Source: Streptomyces genisteinicus
GTDB lineage: Bacteria > Actinomycetota > Actinomycetes > Streptomycetales > Streptomycetaceae
NCBI RefSeq assembly: GCF_014489615.1
Contig: NZ_CP060825.1
Coordinates: forward strand, 3,139,501-3,203,500
Direction of reading: 5' to 3'
DNA length: 64,000 bases
Below the pieces are notes generated by a model. That model had not been told where the DNA came from and did not search any database. It worked only from the letters and a program-made list of their open reading frames with translations. The position numbers were made by a program, and so were the translations under genes. Shown one piece after another: positions 8,605-18,000 of the stretch (position 1 is its first letter; every line of letters starts with the position of its first letter).

Positions 8605-8980
8605 GTTCTTCCTGGATCGCAACCTCGGACGTCGCGTGGCGGAGGCGTTGACGGCACGGGGCTGGACGGTGCACTGCATCACCGGGGTCTACCCCGCCGA
8701 CGCGCAGGACGTCCCCGACGCCGAATGGATCCGGCACGGTCTGGACCGAGGCTGGGTCCCTCTTTCGAAGGACGGCCGGATCAAGACCCGCGATCTCGAG
8801 ATCCGCCCGGTCCTGGAACAGGCGGCGGTCCTGTTCTACCTGGACAATCAGCAGCTGCGAAGCCTCGACATGGCCGAACGGCTCCACTCGCGGCGGGACG
8901 CCATCCACCAAGCGGTCGCGCGTGGCGGCCCGGCCGCCTACGCCGTACGCCATGACCGGCTCGAACGTACCTGGCCATGA
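8594..8980 (+). CDS. PIN-like DUF5615 toxin (predicted RNase)
   Basis: A 128-residue PIN-like protein. The first acidic motif is FFLDRNLGRRVAEALTARGW, the VPDAEWIRHG helix follows, and the second acidic site is VPLSKDGRIKTR, the layout of DUF5615/Mut7-C-type nucleases. Family knowledge predicts metal-dependent RNA cleavage. The start reads as TTG at 8594, overlapping the end of the DUF433 gene by 11 bases; no ATG or GTG is available in frame close by, so translation probably depends on coupling. Together with the upstream gene it forms a type II toxin-antitoxin module. Confidence 0.78.
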   Translation: MRPEFFLDRNLGRRVAEALTARGWTVHCITGVYPADAQDVPDAEWIRHGLDRGWVPLSKDGRIKTRDLEIRPVLEQAAVLFYLDNQQLRSLDMAERLHSRRDAIHQAVARGGPAAYAVRHDRLERTWP

Positions 8981-9031
8981 CGCGGCGCACGGTGACCGGC
9001 CACGGCCACCGTGACCGCTCAGGCCCCGGGC

Positions 9032-12000
9032 CTACGCGTCGAACCAGCGGTCGCGCTCCAGTTCCGCCGTGCGGGAGGCGTCCTCCAGCAAGGCGGCGAC
9101 CTCGAAGCGGCGGGGCCACTGGCCTGCGGCCCAGGCCAGGCCGGCCGCGACGCCCTCGAAGGTGGAGGCGTGGATGGTGCCGTCCGGGGCGCGGCGCCAG
9201 TCCAGTTCGGCGTCGCCGGCGAGCAGTTCGTCGTGTTCGACATAGCTCAGCGGCGTCGCCGGACCGAGCAGGGTGCGCACGGACTCCGGCACCTCGTGCT
9301 CCTCGCCCTCGGTCGTGACCTCCGCCGTGACCGCCTCGCTCAGCCGGCTCACCTGGAACAGCTCCGCCAGGTCGGCGGCGCGTGAGGGCGCCACCGGCAG
9401 CAGCGGCAGTCCGGCGGTGAGCGGCAGCAGGTCGGGGGTGTCGGCGACGACCGCGTCGGCGGCGTCCACCACGACCACCTCGCCGTCCACCACGGCCCGC
9501 AGCTCGTCCGGCAGCGTGACCTGCTCCGGATCGAGGTCGGCGAGCGCCGTGTACAGGGCGTGCAGCTGGGCGGCGCGCACCGGGCGGTCCGGGTCGGCGA
9601 GACGGGACAGCAGCTCAGCGGCACCGCCCGGTTCGTCGAGCAGCGCGGCGACCGAGGTGCGCACCCCGAGGGCGTGCAGCACCTGGGCGTCCTCGAAGCC
9701 GGTGGTGTCGGCCGGCTCGTACAGGCCCTCCAGCAGCGGATCGGCGCCGGACGCGCGGAGCCCGGCGGGGCGGCGGCCGTCGAGCACCGGGTGGTCGCGC
9801 AGCCACCACGCCGTGTACGGGCGGACGGTCTCCGTCGTCCCGTCCGGCAGCAGCACCCGCACCGGCTGGGTGAGCGCGTCCCGCAGCGGGGGCTGCGCCA
9901 GCAGGGCGAGGGCCTGCGGCCAGCGGTCGTCGTCGACGAGGTCCAGGTCCCGCACCGCGACGATCTCCGTGGCGACCGGGGGCAGCGGGTGCTCGGGCAG
10001 CCGGTCGAGCACGTCCTCGCACCACACGTCGACCGCGTCCAGCAGGCCCGCGTCGTCCGGCTCGGCGAAGTCGCCGTCGCGCGGCTCCAGTTCGTCCGGG
10101 TCGAGGACGACGTCGGCCGCGCGGACCAGGGCGAAGTTCGCCAGCACGCCGCAGGCGGCGAGCGGCTGCTCGCCCCAGCGGTCCGCGAGGTCGGCGTCGC
10201 ACAGCGCCAGTTCGCCCTCCCGCATGACGGAGGCGAAGGCGCTCCCGGGGAGCACCAGTTCACCGGCGGGCGCCGGCTCGCCGTCCTCGTCGGGAAGGGC
10301 CAGCGCGCCGAGCCACGGCTCGTCCCCCGGCTCCAGCTCCGCGTCCCGCACCAGCGCGAGGACGGTGTCCGCCAGCTCGTCGGCGTCGAGGGCGTCCGCG
10401 TCCTCGTCCCAGATCTCGCCCGCGTCCAGCGAACCGGCGACCGCGGCCCGCACCTGCGGTGTGGTCAGCACGGCCCGCGGCGTCGCGGGCAGCGCGCCCA
10501 GCTTCTCCAGCAGCGGGTGCGCGGCGTCGGGATGCACCACCTTCAGTCCGAGGCGGGCCAGGTGGGGCGGGGTGTCGGCGAGCGGCAGCAGCGTCTGGCG
10601 GGGGCCGATCGTGGTCCGCCCGTCGGCCAGCGGCACCGGGAGGCCGGTCAGCCGGTCCGGGTCCACACCGGCGAGGCTGTCGTACAGCCGCCGCCACCAG
10701 TCCGGTTCGCGCTCCAGCCCGGCGAGGCGGTCGACGGCCTCCGTCAGCGGCACCCGGGCGACGCCCAGCGTGCGCAGCTCCACGCGCCGTTCCAGCCCGG
10801 CGGGCAGCAGGCTCGGCAGCACCTCCGCCAGGACCCGTACGGTGTCGGCGCCCGCGCCCTCCAGGACCTCGGCCTCGATCGGGCGCAGCGCGGGCGGCGT
10901 CTCACGGTCCGGCAGGCCGGAGTCGTCCGCCGCCCCCTCCCGGGGCAGCGCGGGCTCCAGGAACGCCACCCGGGGCAGGCGCTTCAGCACGGCGGCGCGC
11001 AGCGCGCCGTCGAGCTCGCCCTTGCCGAGCGGTCCGGGCACCAGGTCGATGGTGCCGGTCGTCACCGGGCGCCACCCGCCGAGCAGTTCGGCGTAGCCGT
11101 CGGCCGCCCGCTCCACCAGGAAGTCGGTCAGTGCGCCGGGCGCGGGATGCCGGCGCGTGGGGTCGAGCGGAAGCGAGGCGATCAGCAGCGCGGGCACGCC
11201 GAGCGGCTCGTCGGTGGGCGTCGGCGCGTGGACGACCGGCGCGGTGGCGGGCCGGACGGGGGCGCCGTCGCCGTCCACCGGGACGGCCCAGGTGACCGAC
11301 CAGTGCGGGCGCAGCCGCTCCTCGACCGGGCGGTCCGCCAGCAGGGCCGGCTCGATCGGGCCGTCGTGCGCGACGACCCGCCAGCGGCGCGGCCCGGGCG
11401 CCGAGCTGTCCGTGATCCGTACGCAGTCGTCCTGCGTCTCGCGCCGCAACTCCCGTGTGCCGTCCGGCGTCTCGACGACGATCTCGGCGAGGCCGGGCAG
11501 CGTGAGGAGCAGCGCGTCGTCGATGCCGGCGAGCAGACGCTCCACCAGGTCGGCCGCGGCGCCGTCGCGCAGCGGCAGCACGACGACCGTGTCGTACCCG
11601 TCGGGTGCGGAGCCCTCGGCGGGCAGCGGGAGCCGCAGCAGCGGGACGTGGCCGTCGCGGCGGCGCAGCTCGTCGCCGAGGCCGGGAGAGCCCGCCGCCA
11701 CCTCCAGGGCGAGCTCCCTCGCCTCGGGAAGCGACCAGCGGACGCCGCCGTGGCGGCCGACGACCGCGGGCTCGTCGGAGACGGCGAGCACGGCGGCGAA
11801 GCCGACGCCGAAGCGGCCGACGGATGTCTCGTGGCCCTCGCGCTTCGCGGAGGCGCGCAGGGTGCTCAGCGATTCGACGCCGGTGGCGTCGAGGGGGGCG
11901 CCCGTGTTCGCGGCGGCGAGCGTGCCGGCGCCGCCGTCCGGGCCGGGCCGCAGCGTCAGCCGCAGCCGGCCGGGGACGCCGACGCGGGCGGCGGCGTCGG

Positions 12001-12178
12001 CGGCGTTCTGCGCGAGCTCGACGACGAGGCGGTCGCGGTAGCCGCCGAGGACGAGGTCCTCCTCGGCGTTGGCGTCCTCGCGGAAGCGGGCGGGACTCGC
12101 GCCCCAGGCGTCGAGCACCCCGCGCCGCAGCCGCGCCGTCCCGAACGGGTCGGCCCACTCGGTCGTCCTGACGCTCAC
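9032..12178 (-). CDS. Sacsin-like HSP90-type ATPase domain protein
   Basis: A 1048-residue cytosolic protein. The N-terminal ~250 residues have the GHKL/HSP90 ATP-binding fold of sacsin-like proteins: ELAQNAADAAARVG (N box), LAAANTGAPLD (DxG-like segment) and VGRFGVGFAAVLAVSDEP (glycine lid). The long remainder is Leu/Asp/Glu/Pro-rich with no second catalytic motif visible. Sacsin repeats in eukaryotes act in proteostasis; the bacterial role is unknown. The GTG at 12178 has GGAG 7 bases upstream; an open frame continues upstream only through repeat DNA. It is conserved in Streptomyces next to the DUF3027 gene, as here. Confidence 0.82.
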   Translation of the reverse strand: MSVRTTEWADPFGTARLRRGVLDAWGASPARFREDANAEEDLVLGGYRDRLVVELAQNAADAAARVGVPGRLRLTLRPGPDGGAGTLAAANTGAPLDATGVESLSTLRASAKREGHETSVGRFGVGFAAVLAVSDEPAVVGRHGGVRWSLPEARELALEVAAGSPGLGDELRRRDGHVPLLRLPLPAEGSAPDGYDTVVVLPLRDGAAADLVERLLAGIDDALLLTLPGLAEIVVETPDGTRELRRETQDDCVRITDSSAPGPRRWRVVAHDGPIEPALLADRPVEERLRPHWSVTWAVPVDGDGAPVRPATAPVVHAPTPTDEPLGVPALLIASLPLDPTRRHPAPGALTDFLVERAADGYAELLGGWRPVTTGTIDLVPGPLGKGELDGALRAAVLKRLPRVAFLEPALPREGAADDSGLPDRETPPALRPIEAEVLEGAGADTVRVLAEVLPSLLPAGLERRVELRTLGVARVPLTEAVDRLAGLEREPDWWRRLYDSLAGVDPDRLTGLPVPLADGRTTIGPRQTLLPLADTPPHLARLGLKVVHPDAAHPLLEKLGALPATPRAVLTTPQVRAAVAGSLDAGEIWDEDADALDADELADTVLALVRDAELEPGDEPWLGALALPDEDGEPAPAGELVLPGSAFASVMREGELALCDADLADRWGEQPLAACGVLANFALVRAADVVLDPDELEPRDGDFAEPDDAGLLDAVDVWCEDVLDRLPEHPLPPVATEIVAVRDLDLVDDDRWPQALALLAQPPLRDALTQPVRVLLPDGTTETVRPYTAWWLRDHPVLDGRRPAGLRASGADPLLEGLYEPADTTGFEDAQVLHALGVRTSVAALLDEPGGAAELLSRLADPDRPVRAAQLHALYTALADLDPEQVTLPDELRAVVDGEVVVVDAADAVVADTPDLLPLTAGLPLLPVAPSRAADLAELFQVSRLSEAVTAEVTTEGEEHEVPESVRTLLGPATPLSYVEHDELLAGDAELDWRRAPDGTIHASTFEGVAAGLAWAAGQWPRRFEVAALLEDASRTAELERDRWFDA

Positions 12179-12307
12179 GCTGCGGCTCCGCTCTGTGCGA
12201 TGGGTGCTTCTCGTGGTGGTGCGGGGTGTGCTGCTCGCTGTTGCCGTTGGGCTGGACGGGGCAGGTCGGTGCCCACGGGGCCGAAGGTACCGCGTCGGCG
12301 GACACCC

Positions 12308-12560
12308 GTGCGGGGCGGAGCCCTGCGGGACGTGCCGTTTCGGCCGCGAAGCCCCGCCGGACCCGGCTACGGGCGCGGGGGCGGCGCGCCCCGGAGGCCG
12401 CGGCACCGCGCTGCGCACGGTGTCCTCAAACGCCGGACAGGCTGGAGTTACCCGGGCCAGGCCCACCCCCAGCAGGGGCTGGAGCGGCCCGGCCTGGCCC
12501 ACCCCCAGGAGGGGACGCCGGACGGGCTGGAGTTGCCCGGGCTGGAGTGGCGCCCCGCGA
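12308..12560. repeat. Dispersed intergenic repeat cluster
   Basis: The intergenic DNA between the sacsin-like and DUF3027 genes carries the same family of sequence as 39429-39725. It has a GTGCGGGGCGGAGCCC block, then CCCCGCCGGACCCGGC, then GCACCGCGCTGCGCACGG followed by TGTCCTCAAACGCCGGAC. After that come two imperfect copies of GGCCCACCCCCAG with GGGCTGGAG. Such GC-rich, partly palindromic blocks are scattered between genes in many Streptomyces genomes; they may act at transcript ends, but the function is not established. Confidence 0.7.
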
Positions 12561-12564
12561 GGGG

Positions 12565-13500
12565 CTAGGAGTGGCCGAGGTCGTCGGAGGACGGGTCCGT
12601 GTCCGTGGAGACCGACCCGCTGTCACGCGCGGGGCGCAGCGGGAACGCGTCCACCGCGAGCGAGTCCAGCACCGGCGGCGGCGGTACCGGAGGCTTCGGC
12701 ATCACGGCCGCTTCGGAGTGCCCCCCGCAGCCGTACGCGAGGGACACCACGCGCCCGTCGGCCGGTGAGAACTCGTTGGCGCAGATGCCGAACGCCTGGC
12801 GCAGGGAGCCGCCGAGCGGGACCAGGAAGCCGCAGGACTGGCAGGAGGCCGGCGCGGCCTGTGCCATCGCGGTCTTCGGGCCGAAGGAGTCGTCCCAGCG
12901 GTCGGCGGCGGTGTGCAGGCCGTACCGGGAGAGGACCCGGGCGCGGCGCATGCCGAGTTCCTCGGCGAGCGCCGCGATCTGGCCGCGGCCGTCGTGGTCG
13001 GTCGCGTCGACGGCGGGTACGCGGTCCGTGAGCTCCGCGTCCTCCGCGTCGACGCGCTCGACCAGGTCGTGCGAGGGCGCGAGGGCGGAGTTCGGCGGGG
13101 GCTCCTCGTCGCCGGTGTAGCCGGGCTCCAGGCGCAGGTCGTCCGCCTCGGTGGGCAGCAGGTCGCCGGGGCCCATGTCGCCGGGGCGCAGCCGCTCGCT
13201 CCAGGGCACCCACTCCGGGGCGAGGAGGGCGTCGGGTCCGGGCAGCAGGACGGTTTCGTCGAGGGTGACGACCTTCGCGCGGGAGGCGCGGGCGACGGTG
13301 ACGGCCCAGCGCCAGCCCCGGTACCCGGGCTCCTTGGCCTCGAAGAAGTGGGTGACGACCCGGTCACCCTCGGAGACGAGGGACACGTGCTCGCCGACCA
13401 CTCCCGGGGCCGCGGCCTCTTCGGCCGCCTCCCGGGCGAGGTCTACCGCCTCGGCGCACAGGCGGTCGGGGGTACGGCTTCGCGTCGTCGCAGCACTCAC
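12565..13500 (-). CDS. DUF3027 family protein
   Basis: A 311-residue conserved actinobacterial protein matching DUF3027. It has SLVSEGDRVVTHFFEAKEPG, GYRGWRWAVTVARA and VTLDETVLLPG in the first half. In the second half a CxxC (CQSCG, about residue 240), GGSLRQAFGICANEFSPADG and YGCGGHSE follow; the spaced Cys/His residues suggest a metal site. No biochemical role is known. The GTG start at 13500 is preceded by TAGGAGAG. It reads in the same direction as, and just upstream of, the sacsin-like gene, separated from it by the repeat block. Confidence 0.88.
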   Translation of the reverse strand: MSAATTRSRTPDRLCAEAVDLAREAAEEAAAPGVVGEHVSLVSEGDRVVTHFFEAKEPGYRGWRWAVTVARASRAKVVTLDETVLLPGPDALLAPEWVPWSERLRPGDMGPGDLLPTEADDLRLEPGYTGDEEPPPNSALAPSHDLVERVDAEDAELTDRVPAVDATDHDGRGQIAALAEELGMRRARVLSRYGLHTAADRWDDSFGPKTAMAQAAPASCQSCGFLVPLGGSLRQAFGICANEFSPADGRVVSLAYGCGGHSEAAVMPKPPVPPPPVLDSLAVDAFPLRPARDSGSVSTDTDPSSDDLGHS

Positions 13501-14064
13501 AGGTCTCGCTTCTCTCCTACGCCGTCTCACGGGTGCGCCTGTCGACCGGGTGATCCGGGGCGGTGGGCGGAGCGGACCTGAGGGCCGCATCGACGTCCAC
13601 GCCCGGACCGATCCGTTTCCGGGCGCACCTGACGTCATCCATTCTGCGGGATGCCGAAGAGGCGCGCGGCCGGGAACAACCGCCGGTGGCGCGCTACGCA
13701 CGCTACCCCCTTCACAGCTCCCCGCCCACCTGCCCGCCCCAAGACGGGAGCAAGACCCGTACCGGGACGGGCGCGGAAGAGGGGACCGGCCGGCGGCGGA
13801 AGAGGGGCGGGACGGCGGCGGGAGAGGCCCGGACGGCGCCGGGAGCAGGGGGACGTCAGGCGTTCACGGGCAGGGCGGACCGGCGTGCGGACGACCGCGG
13901 CAACGGCGTGCCGGACTGCGGGCGGCGACCGCCCCGGGACCCGAACGACCGTCAGAAAGTTCCCCGGCCGGATCGCGGCCGGTCGTCGCGCCGCGCGGCG
14001 GACTCGTGGCGGACACGCTGCGGATCACGGTTCGGGGCGGCGGCCGTTGGGGCACTATGACGAC
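13501..14064. other. Intergenic region, no gene recognised
   Basis: About 560 bases between divergent genes (DUF3027 leftward, MFS rightward). The DNA is G- and C-rich with purine-rich tracts such as GGCGGCGGAAGAGGGGCGGG near 13790. It must hold both promoters, but no convincing -10/-35 pair, hairpin or short conserved frame was seen. Confidence 0.5.
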
Positions 14065-15420
14065 GTGGCAACCGCGAGGTCGTCCGACGACACCGGGCCG
14101 CTCCGACGAGCGGGCCGGGCGGTCGGGCGTGCCCTGCACCGGCCCTTCACCGGCACGGCGCGCGGCATCCGCAAGGCGACGCACGCGCACGGCGCGGGCG
14201 AGTCGGGGCTCGGCAAGCTGATCGAGCTGCACGCGGTGAACGGCGCGGGCGACGTGATGATCACCGTGGCGCTCGCGTCGACCGTGTTCTTCTCGGTGCC
14301 GACCGACGAGGCGCGCGGCCGGGTCGCCCTCTACCTCGCGGTGACCATGGCGCCGTTCACGCTCCTCGCGCCCGTGATCGGCCCGCTCCTCGACCGTCTC
14401 CCGCACGGACGGCGCGCGGCGATGGCGGGAGCGATGCTCGCACGGGCGCTGCTGGCGATCCTGATGTCCACCGCGGTGGCGACCGGCGGGCTGGAGCTGT
14501 ATCCGGCGGCGCTGGGCGTCCTGGTGTCGTCCAAGGCGTACGGCGTGGTGCGCAGCGCGGTCGTACCGCGCCTGCTGCCACCGAAGTTCTCCCTGGTGAA
14601 GGCGAACTCGCGGGTGACGCTCGCCGGTCTGCTGGCCACGGGCATCGCCGCGCCCATCGGGGCCGGGCTCCAGATGATCGGTCCGCAGTGGCCGCTCTAC
14701 GGGGCGTGCGCGCTGTTCCTGCTCGGGGCGTACTGGGCGTTCACGATGCCGCCGAAGGTCGATTCGGCGAAGGGCGAGCGCAAGGCGCACATGCTGACGC
14801 ACGGCGAGAAGAAGCCGAGCCTGCGGACGGTGGGCCCGTCGGTGCTGCACGGCCTCCAGGCGAACGCGGCGCACCGGGCGCTCTCCGGGTTCCTGATCTT
14901 CTTCCTGGCGTTCCTGCTGCGGGAGCATCCGCTGGCCGGGCAGTCGGCGGCGGTCTCGCTGGGGATCGTGGGCGTCGCGGCCGGCGCGGGGAACGCGATC
15001 GGCACGGCGGTGGGCGCGTGGCTCAGAGCACGCGGACCCGAGATGATCATCGTCACGATGCTGACGCTGGTCCTCTCGGCGGCCGTCCTCGCCGCGATCT
15101 TCTTCGGCGCGGGCATGGTGGCGGTCCTGACGGCGGCCGCGGGCTTCTCGCAGGCGCTGTCGAAGCTGTCGCTGGACGCGCTGATCCAGCGCGATGTGCC
15201 GGAACAGGTGCGCACGTCGGCGTTCGCGCGCTCGGAGACGCTTCTCCAGATGGCGTGGGTGGTGGGCGGCGCGATCGGGATCGCGCTGCCGCTCAACGGC
15301 GTGGTCGGCATGTCGGTGGCGGCGGGCATCCTGGCGGCGGGCGCGCTGGCGGCGGACCGGGGTCTGCTCTCGGCCGCGCGCCGACGCGGCGGCGGCAGCG
15401 CCCGCCCCCGCGTCGCCTGA
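14065..15420 (+). CDS. MFS transporter
   Basis: A 451-residue integral membrane protein. After a charged N-terminal stretch of ~60 residues, hydrophobic segments alternate with short loops through residue ~435, consistent with about 12 membrane spans. The first cytoplasmic loop GPLLDRLPHGRRAAMAGAML fits the MFS motif A pattern, and a long basic loop (KVDSAKGERKAHMLTHGEKK) separates the two halves. The substrate is not readable. The start is taken as the GTG at 14065 with Thr-Thr-Gly-Pro-rich sequence following; the frame is open far upstream but without MFS-like sequence. Confidence 0.8.
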   Translation: MATARSSDDTGPLRRAGRAVGRALHRPFTGTARGIRKATHAHGAGESGLGKLIELHAVNGAGDVMITVALASTVFFSVPTDEARGRVALYLAVTMAPFTLLAPVIGPLLDRLPHGRRAAMAGAMLARALLAILMSTAVATGGLELYPAALGVLVSSKAYGVVRSAVVPRLLPPKFSLVKANSRVTLAGLLATGIAAPIGAGLQMIGPQWPLYGACALFLLGAYWAFTMPPKVDSAKGERKAHMLTHGEKKPSLRTVGPSVLHGLQANAAHRALSGFLIFFLAFLLREHPLAGQSAAVSLGIVGVAAGAGNAIGTAVGAWLRARGPEMIIVTMLTLVLSAAVLAAIFFGAGMVAVLTAAAGFSQALSKLSLDALIQRDVPEQVRTSAFARSETLLQMAWVVGGAIGIALPLNGVVGMSVAAGILAAGALAADRGLLSAARRRGGGSARPRVA

Positions 15421-15800
15421 CCGGACGGTCGGCCCAGCCGCCTGACCGGATTGCCGGCCGGGACCGTCCGATACGACCGGACCGCCCGGCCGGATCGCCC
15501 GGCCCCGGCGGGGCGGCTGCCCGGCTGCCCGCACCCGCCCGCGCCCCGCGGCCGACACGCGCGGCGCGCCGGGCAGCGGTGCGGCCTGCCCGGCGGGGCG
15601 CGCGGGGCGCAGGGCGCGCCCGCGGCACGGCCGCCGCCGCGGGACGGGAGGCGCCCCCGGCGCACGGTGCGCGGCCGGTCCGGCCCGAAGGGTCCGGCGG
15701 CCGCCGCCGCGGGCCCTGGCGTACGTCCCCGCGGGGGCAACGGCACGCCGCGCCGTACCCCCGCGACGCGGGGCCGACCGGGACCGATAGCCTTCGGGCC
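15421..15800. other. Intergenic region, no gene recognised
   Basis: About 380 bases of very GC-rich DNA between two genes on the same strand. It contains CCGG/GGCC-rich near-repeats (for example GACCGGATTGCCGGCC and CCGGCCGGATCGCCCGGCC at about 15443-15505) that could fold, and perhaps a terminator for the MFS gene. No coding frame with family similarity was seen. Confidence 0.45.
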
Positions 15801-16280
15801 ATGACCGTTGCGTTCTACTCCGGCCGCCGCCGCCGGGCCGCCGCCGCCCTCGGCGCCGTGTCCGCCGGGCTGCTCGTCCTCTCCGCCTGCGACAAGCCGA
15901 CCCCGCTCGTGACCGTGACGGTCGGTACGGAATCCGTCAACGCCGAGGCCACCTGCTACAACGACGGCGAGGCGATCAAGGAGTCCGAGGTGCAGAAGTG
16001 CCTCACCGAGGGCACTCCCACCAAGATCAAGTTCGCCGTCGACGACAAGGTCCGCCTCGGCGTCGACCCGGAGATCGCCGAGAACGGCTGGACCCTCCTG
16101 TTCGGCGCGCAGCCGGTGGAGCAGGAGCCGTTCAAGAAGACGTACCGGACCATCCCGGGCAACGCCTTCTTCTCCTCGCAGACCGGGGAGACGACCGACA
16201 AGGCCGACGTCAACATCATGGAGACGAACGGCACCAAGGTCATCGGGATCTACCGGTTCCAGTTCGAGAAGTCCTCCTGA
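15801..16280 (+). CDS. DUF2771 lipoprotein
   Basis: A 159-residue predicted lipoprotein. The basic start is followed by a hydrophobic stretch and the lipobox LSAC, with Cys at residue 30. The mature part begins CDKPTPLVTVTVGTESVNAE and includes paired Cys (TCYN and KCLT), as in DUF2771 proteins, plus an immunoglobulin-like beta pattern. It should sit on the outer face of the membrane; its role is unknown. It lies 16 bases upstream of mqnB and is probably in the same transcript, an arrangement conserved in Streptomyces. Confidence 0.85.
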   Translation: MTVAFYSGRRRRAAAALGAVSAGLLVLSACDKPTPLVTVTVGTESVNAEATCYNDGEAIKESEVQKCLTEGTPTKIKFAVDDKVRLGVDPEIAENGWTLLFGAQPVEQEPFKKTYRTIPGNAFFSSQTGETTDKADVNIMETNGTKVIGIYRFQFEKSS

Positions 16281-16296
16281 CCGGCAGGACCCCGCG

Positions 16297-16974
16297 ATGC
16301 GCGTACTCGTCGTGACCGCCGTGGCGGCGGAGGCCGAAGCCGTCGCCGCCACGGAGGAGACCGGCACCCTGCTGAGGGGCGGGTACGCGATCACCCGGAC
16401 CCCGGGCCTGCACGTGCTCGCGGCCGGAGTCGGCCCGGCCGCCGCCGCGGCCGGCACCGCCACGGCACTGGCCCTCGCGGACGAGCCGTACGCGCTCGTC
16501 GTCTCGGCCGGCATCGGCGGCGGCTTCACCGGCCGCGCCCCGCTCGGCTCCCTCGTCGTCTCCGACGCGATCGTCGCCGCCGACCTCGGCGCCGACACTC
16601 CCGACGGCTATCTCCCCGTCGACGAACTCGGCTTCGGACGCACCGTCCACCACCCGCCCGCCGCCCTGTCCGCGCACGCCGCCGACGCCCTGGGCGCGGC
16701 GCACGCGCCGGTGCTGACGGTCTCCACGGTGACCGGCACCGCCGGACGCGCCGCCGAGCTGGCGGCCCGTCACCCGCGGGCGGCCGCCGAGGCGATGGAG
16801 GGCTTCGGGGTGGCCGAGGCCGCCGCCGTGCACGGAGTGCCCGTCATCGAGATCCGCGCGGTCTCCAACGCCGTCGGCCCGCGCGACCGCGCCGCCTGGC
16901 GCATCGGCGACGCGCTCGCCGCACTGCGCGACGGCTTCCGCCGGCTCACCCCCGTACTCCAGGAGCACCTGTGA
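16297..16974 (+). CDS. mqnB: Futalosine hydrolase
   Basis: A 225-residue nucleosidase of the MTAN/PNP fold that splits futalosine into dehypoxanthine futalosine and hypoxanthine in the futalosine route to menaquinone. Features seen are VLVVTAVAAEAEAV at the N-terminus, LVVSAGIGGGF (glycine loop), VTGTAGRAAELAARHP, and the ribose-binding AEAMEGFGVAEAAAVHGVP with its Met-Glu pair. The C-terminal EIRAVSNAVGPRDRAAWRI is typical. The gene overlaps the next by 4 bases (GTGA), so MqnB and MqnD are translationally coupled; the other mqn genes are not in the window. Confidence 0.94.
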   Translation: MRVLVVTAVAAEAEAVAATEETGTLLRGGYAITRTPGLHVLAAGVGPAAAAAGTATALALADEPYALVVSAGIGGGFTGRAPLGSLVVSDAIVAADLGADTPDGYLPVDELGFGRTVHHPPAALSAHAADALGAAHAPVLTVSTVTGTAGRAAELAARHPRAAAEAMEGFGVAEAAAVHGVPVIEIRAVSNAVGPRDRAAWRIGDALAALRDGFRRLTPVLQEHL

Positions 16975-17810
16975 CCCTGCAGATCGCCTACTCGCCCTGC
17001 CCGAACGACACCTTCGTCTTCGACGCCTGGGCGCACGGACGGGTGCCGGGCGCGCCCGGGCTGGACGTCACGTTCGCGGACATCGACATCACCAACGGCA
17101 TGGCGGAGCGCGGCGAGTACGACGTGCTGAAGGTGTCGTACGCGGTGCTGCCGTGGGTGCTGGACGAGTACGCCCTGCTGCCGTGCGGCGGCGCGCTCGG
17201 GCGCGGCTGCGGGCCGCTGGTGCTGACCCGGGAGCCCGGGGTGGACCTGCGGGGCCGCACGGTCGCCGTGCCCAGCGAGCGCTCGACCGCCTACCTGCTG
17301 TTCCGGCTGTGGGCCGCCGACGCCGTCCCGGGCGGGATCGGCGAGGTGGTCGTGATGCCGTTCCACGAGATCATGCCGGCGGTGCGCGACGGCGCGGTGG
17401 ACGCCGGGCTCGTCATCCACGAGGCGCGCTTCACCTACCAGCAGTACGGCCTCCACTCGCTCGCCGACATGGGCGAGCACTGGGAGACGACGACCGGGCT
17501 GCCGATCCCGCTCGGCGCGATCATCGCCAAGCGGTCGCTCGGCGCCGAAACCCTGGAACTGCTGGCCGCCTCGGCCCGCACCTCCGTGCGCATGGCCTGG
17601 GACGACCCCGAGGCCTCCCGCCCCTATGTGCAGGCGCACGCACAGGAGATGGACCCGGCCGTCGCCGACCAGCACATCGGTCTGTACGTGAACGAGTTCA
17701 CCCACGACCTGGGGGTGGACGGCTACGCGGCCGTGCGCGGGCTCCTGACGCGCGCGGCGGCCGAGGGGCTGGTGCCGCCCCTCGGCCCCGACGCGCTCGC
17801 GTTCGTCTGA
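16971..17810 (+). CDS. mqnD: 1,4-dihydroxy-6-naphthoate synthase
   Basis: A 279-residue periplasmic-binding-protein-like enzyme. It converts cyclic dehypoxanthinyl futalosine into 1,4-dihydroxy-6-naphthoate in menaquinone synthesis. Recognised by IAYSPCPNDTFVFDAWAHG at the N-terminus, ADIDITNGMAERGEYDVLKV, LPCGGALGRGCGPLVL and the late HIGLYVNEFTHDLG. It starts at a GTG overlapping the mqnB stop codon. A strong hairpin 64 bases past the stop likely ends the transcript. Confidence 0.95.
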   Translation: MTLQIAYSPCPNDTFVFDAWAHGRVPGAPGLDVTFADIDITNGMAERGEYDVLKVSYAVLPWVLDEYALLPCGGALGRGCGPLVLTREPGVDLRGRTVAVPSERSTAYLLFRLWAADAVPGGIGEVVVMPFHEIMPAVRDGAVDAGLVIHEARFTYQQYGLHSLADMGEHWETTTGLPIPLGAIIAKRSLGAETLELLAASARTSVRMAWDDPEASRPYVQAHAQEMDPAVADQHIGLYVNEFTHDLGVDGYAAVRGLLTRAAAEGLVPPLGPDALAFV

Positions 17811-17873
17811 CCGCACGACCGGCCGCACGTCCCGGCAGCACGTCCCCGCACGTCGGGCCGCACGCGCACGTCA

Positions 17874-17899
17874 CCACCGCACGCGCCCGCGTGCGGTGG
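17874..17899. terminator. Bidirectional hairpin between mqnD and the cold-shock gene
   Basis: A perfect 12-base inverted repeat, CCACCGCACGCG and CGCGTGCGGTGG, separated by two bases. It lies between the convergent mqnD and cold-shock genes, so it can end both transcripts. No U tract follows, as is usual for Streptomyces terminators. Confidence 0.75.
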
Positions 17900-18000
17900 G
17901 TGGGGGTGGGGTGCGGTGACCGGTGGTCGGTGGTGGAACGAGTGCGGGCGGACGGCCGGGGCCGCCTGCGCGTCCGCGGCGGCCCGCCGGCCGCGGCGGC

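Noticed and set aside
8594..8980. Classical VapC PIN toxin call
   Set aside because: The Asp pattern and partner fit the DUF5615 PIN-like group better than VapC, which has a different acidic quartet spacing.
9560..12568. A 1002-residue plus-strand frame opposite the sacsin-like gene
   Set aside because: Antisense shadow with Arg/Gln/Gly-rich composition and no motifs. The minus-strand gene has clear ATPase motifs.
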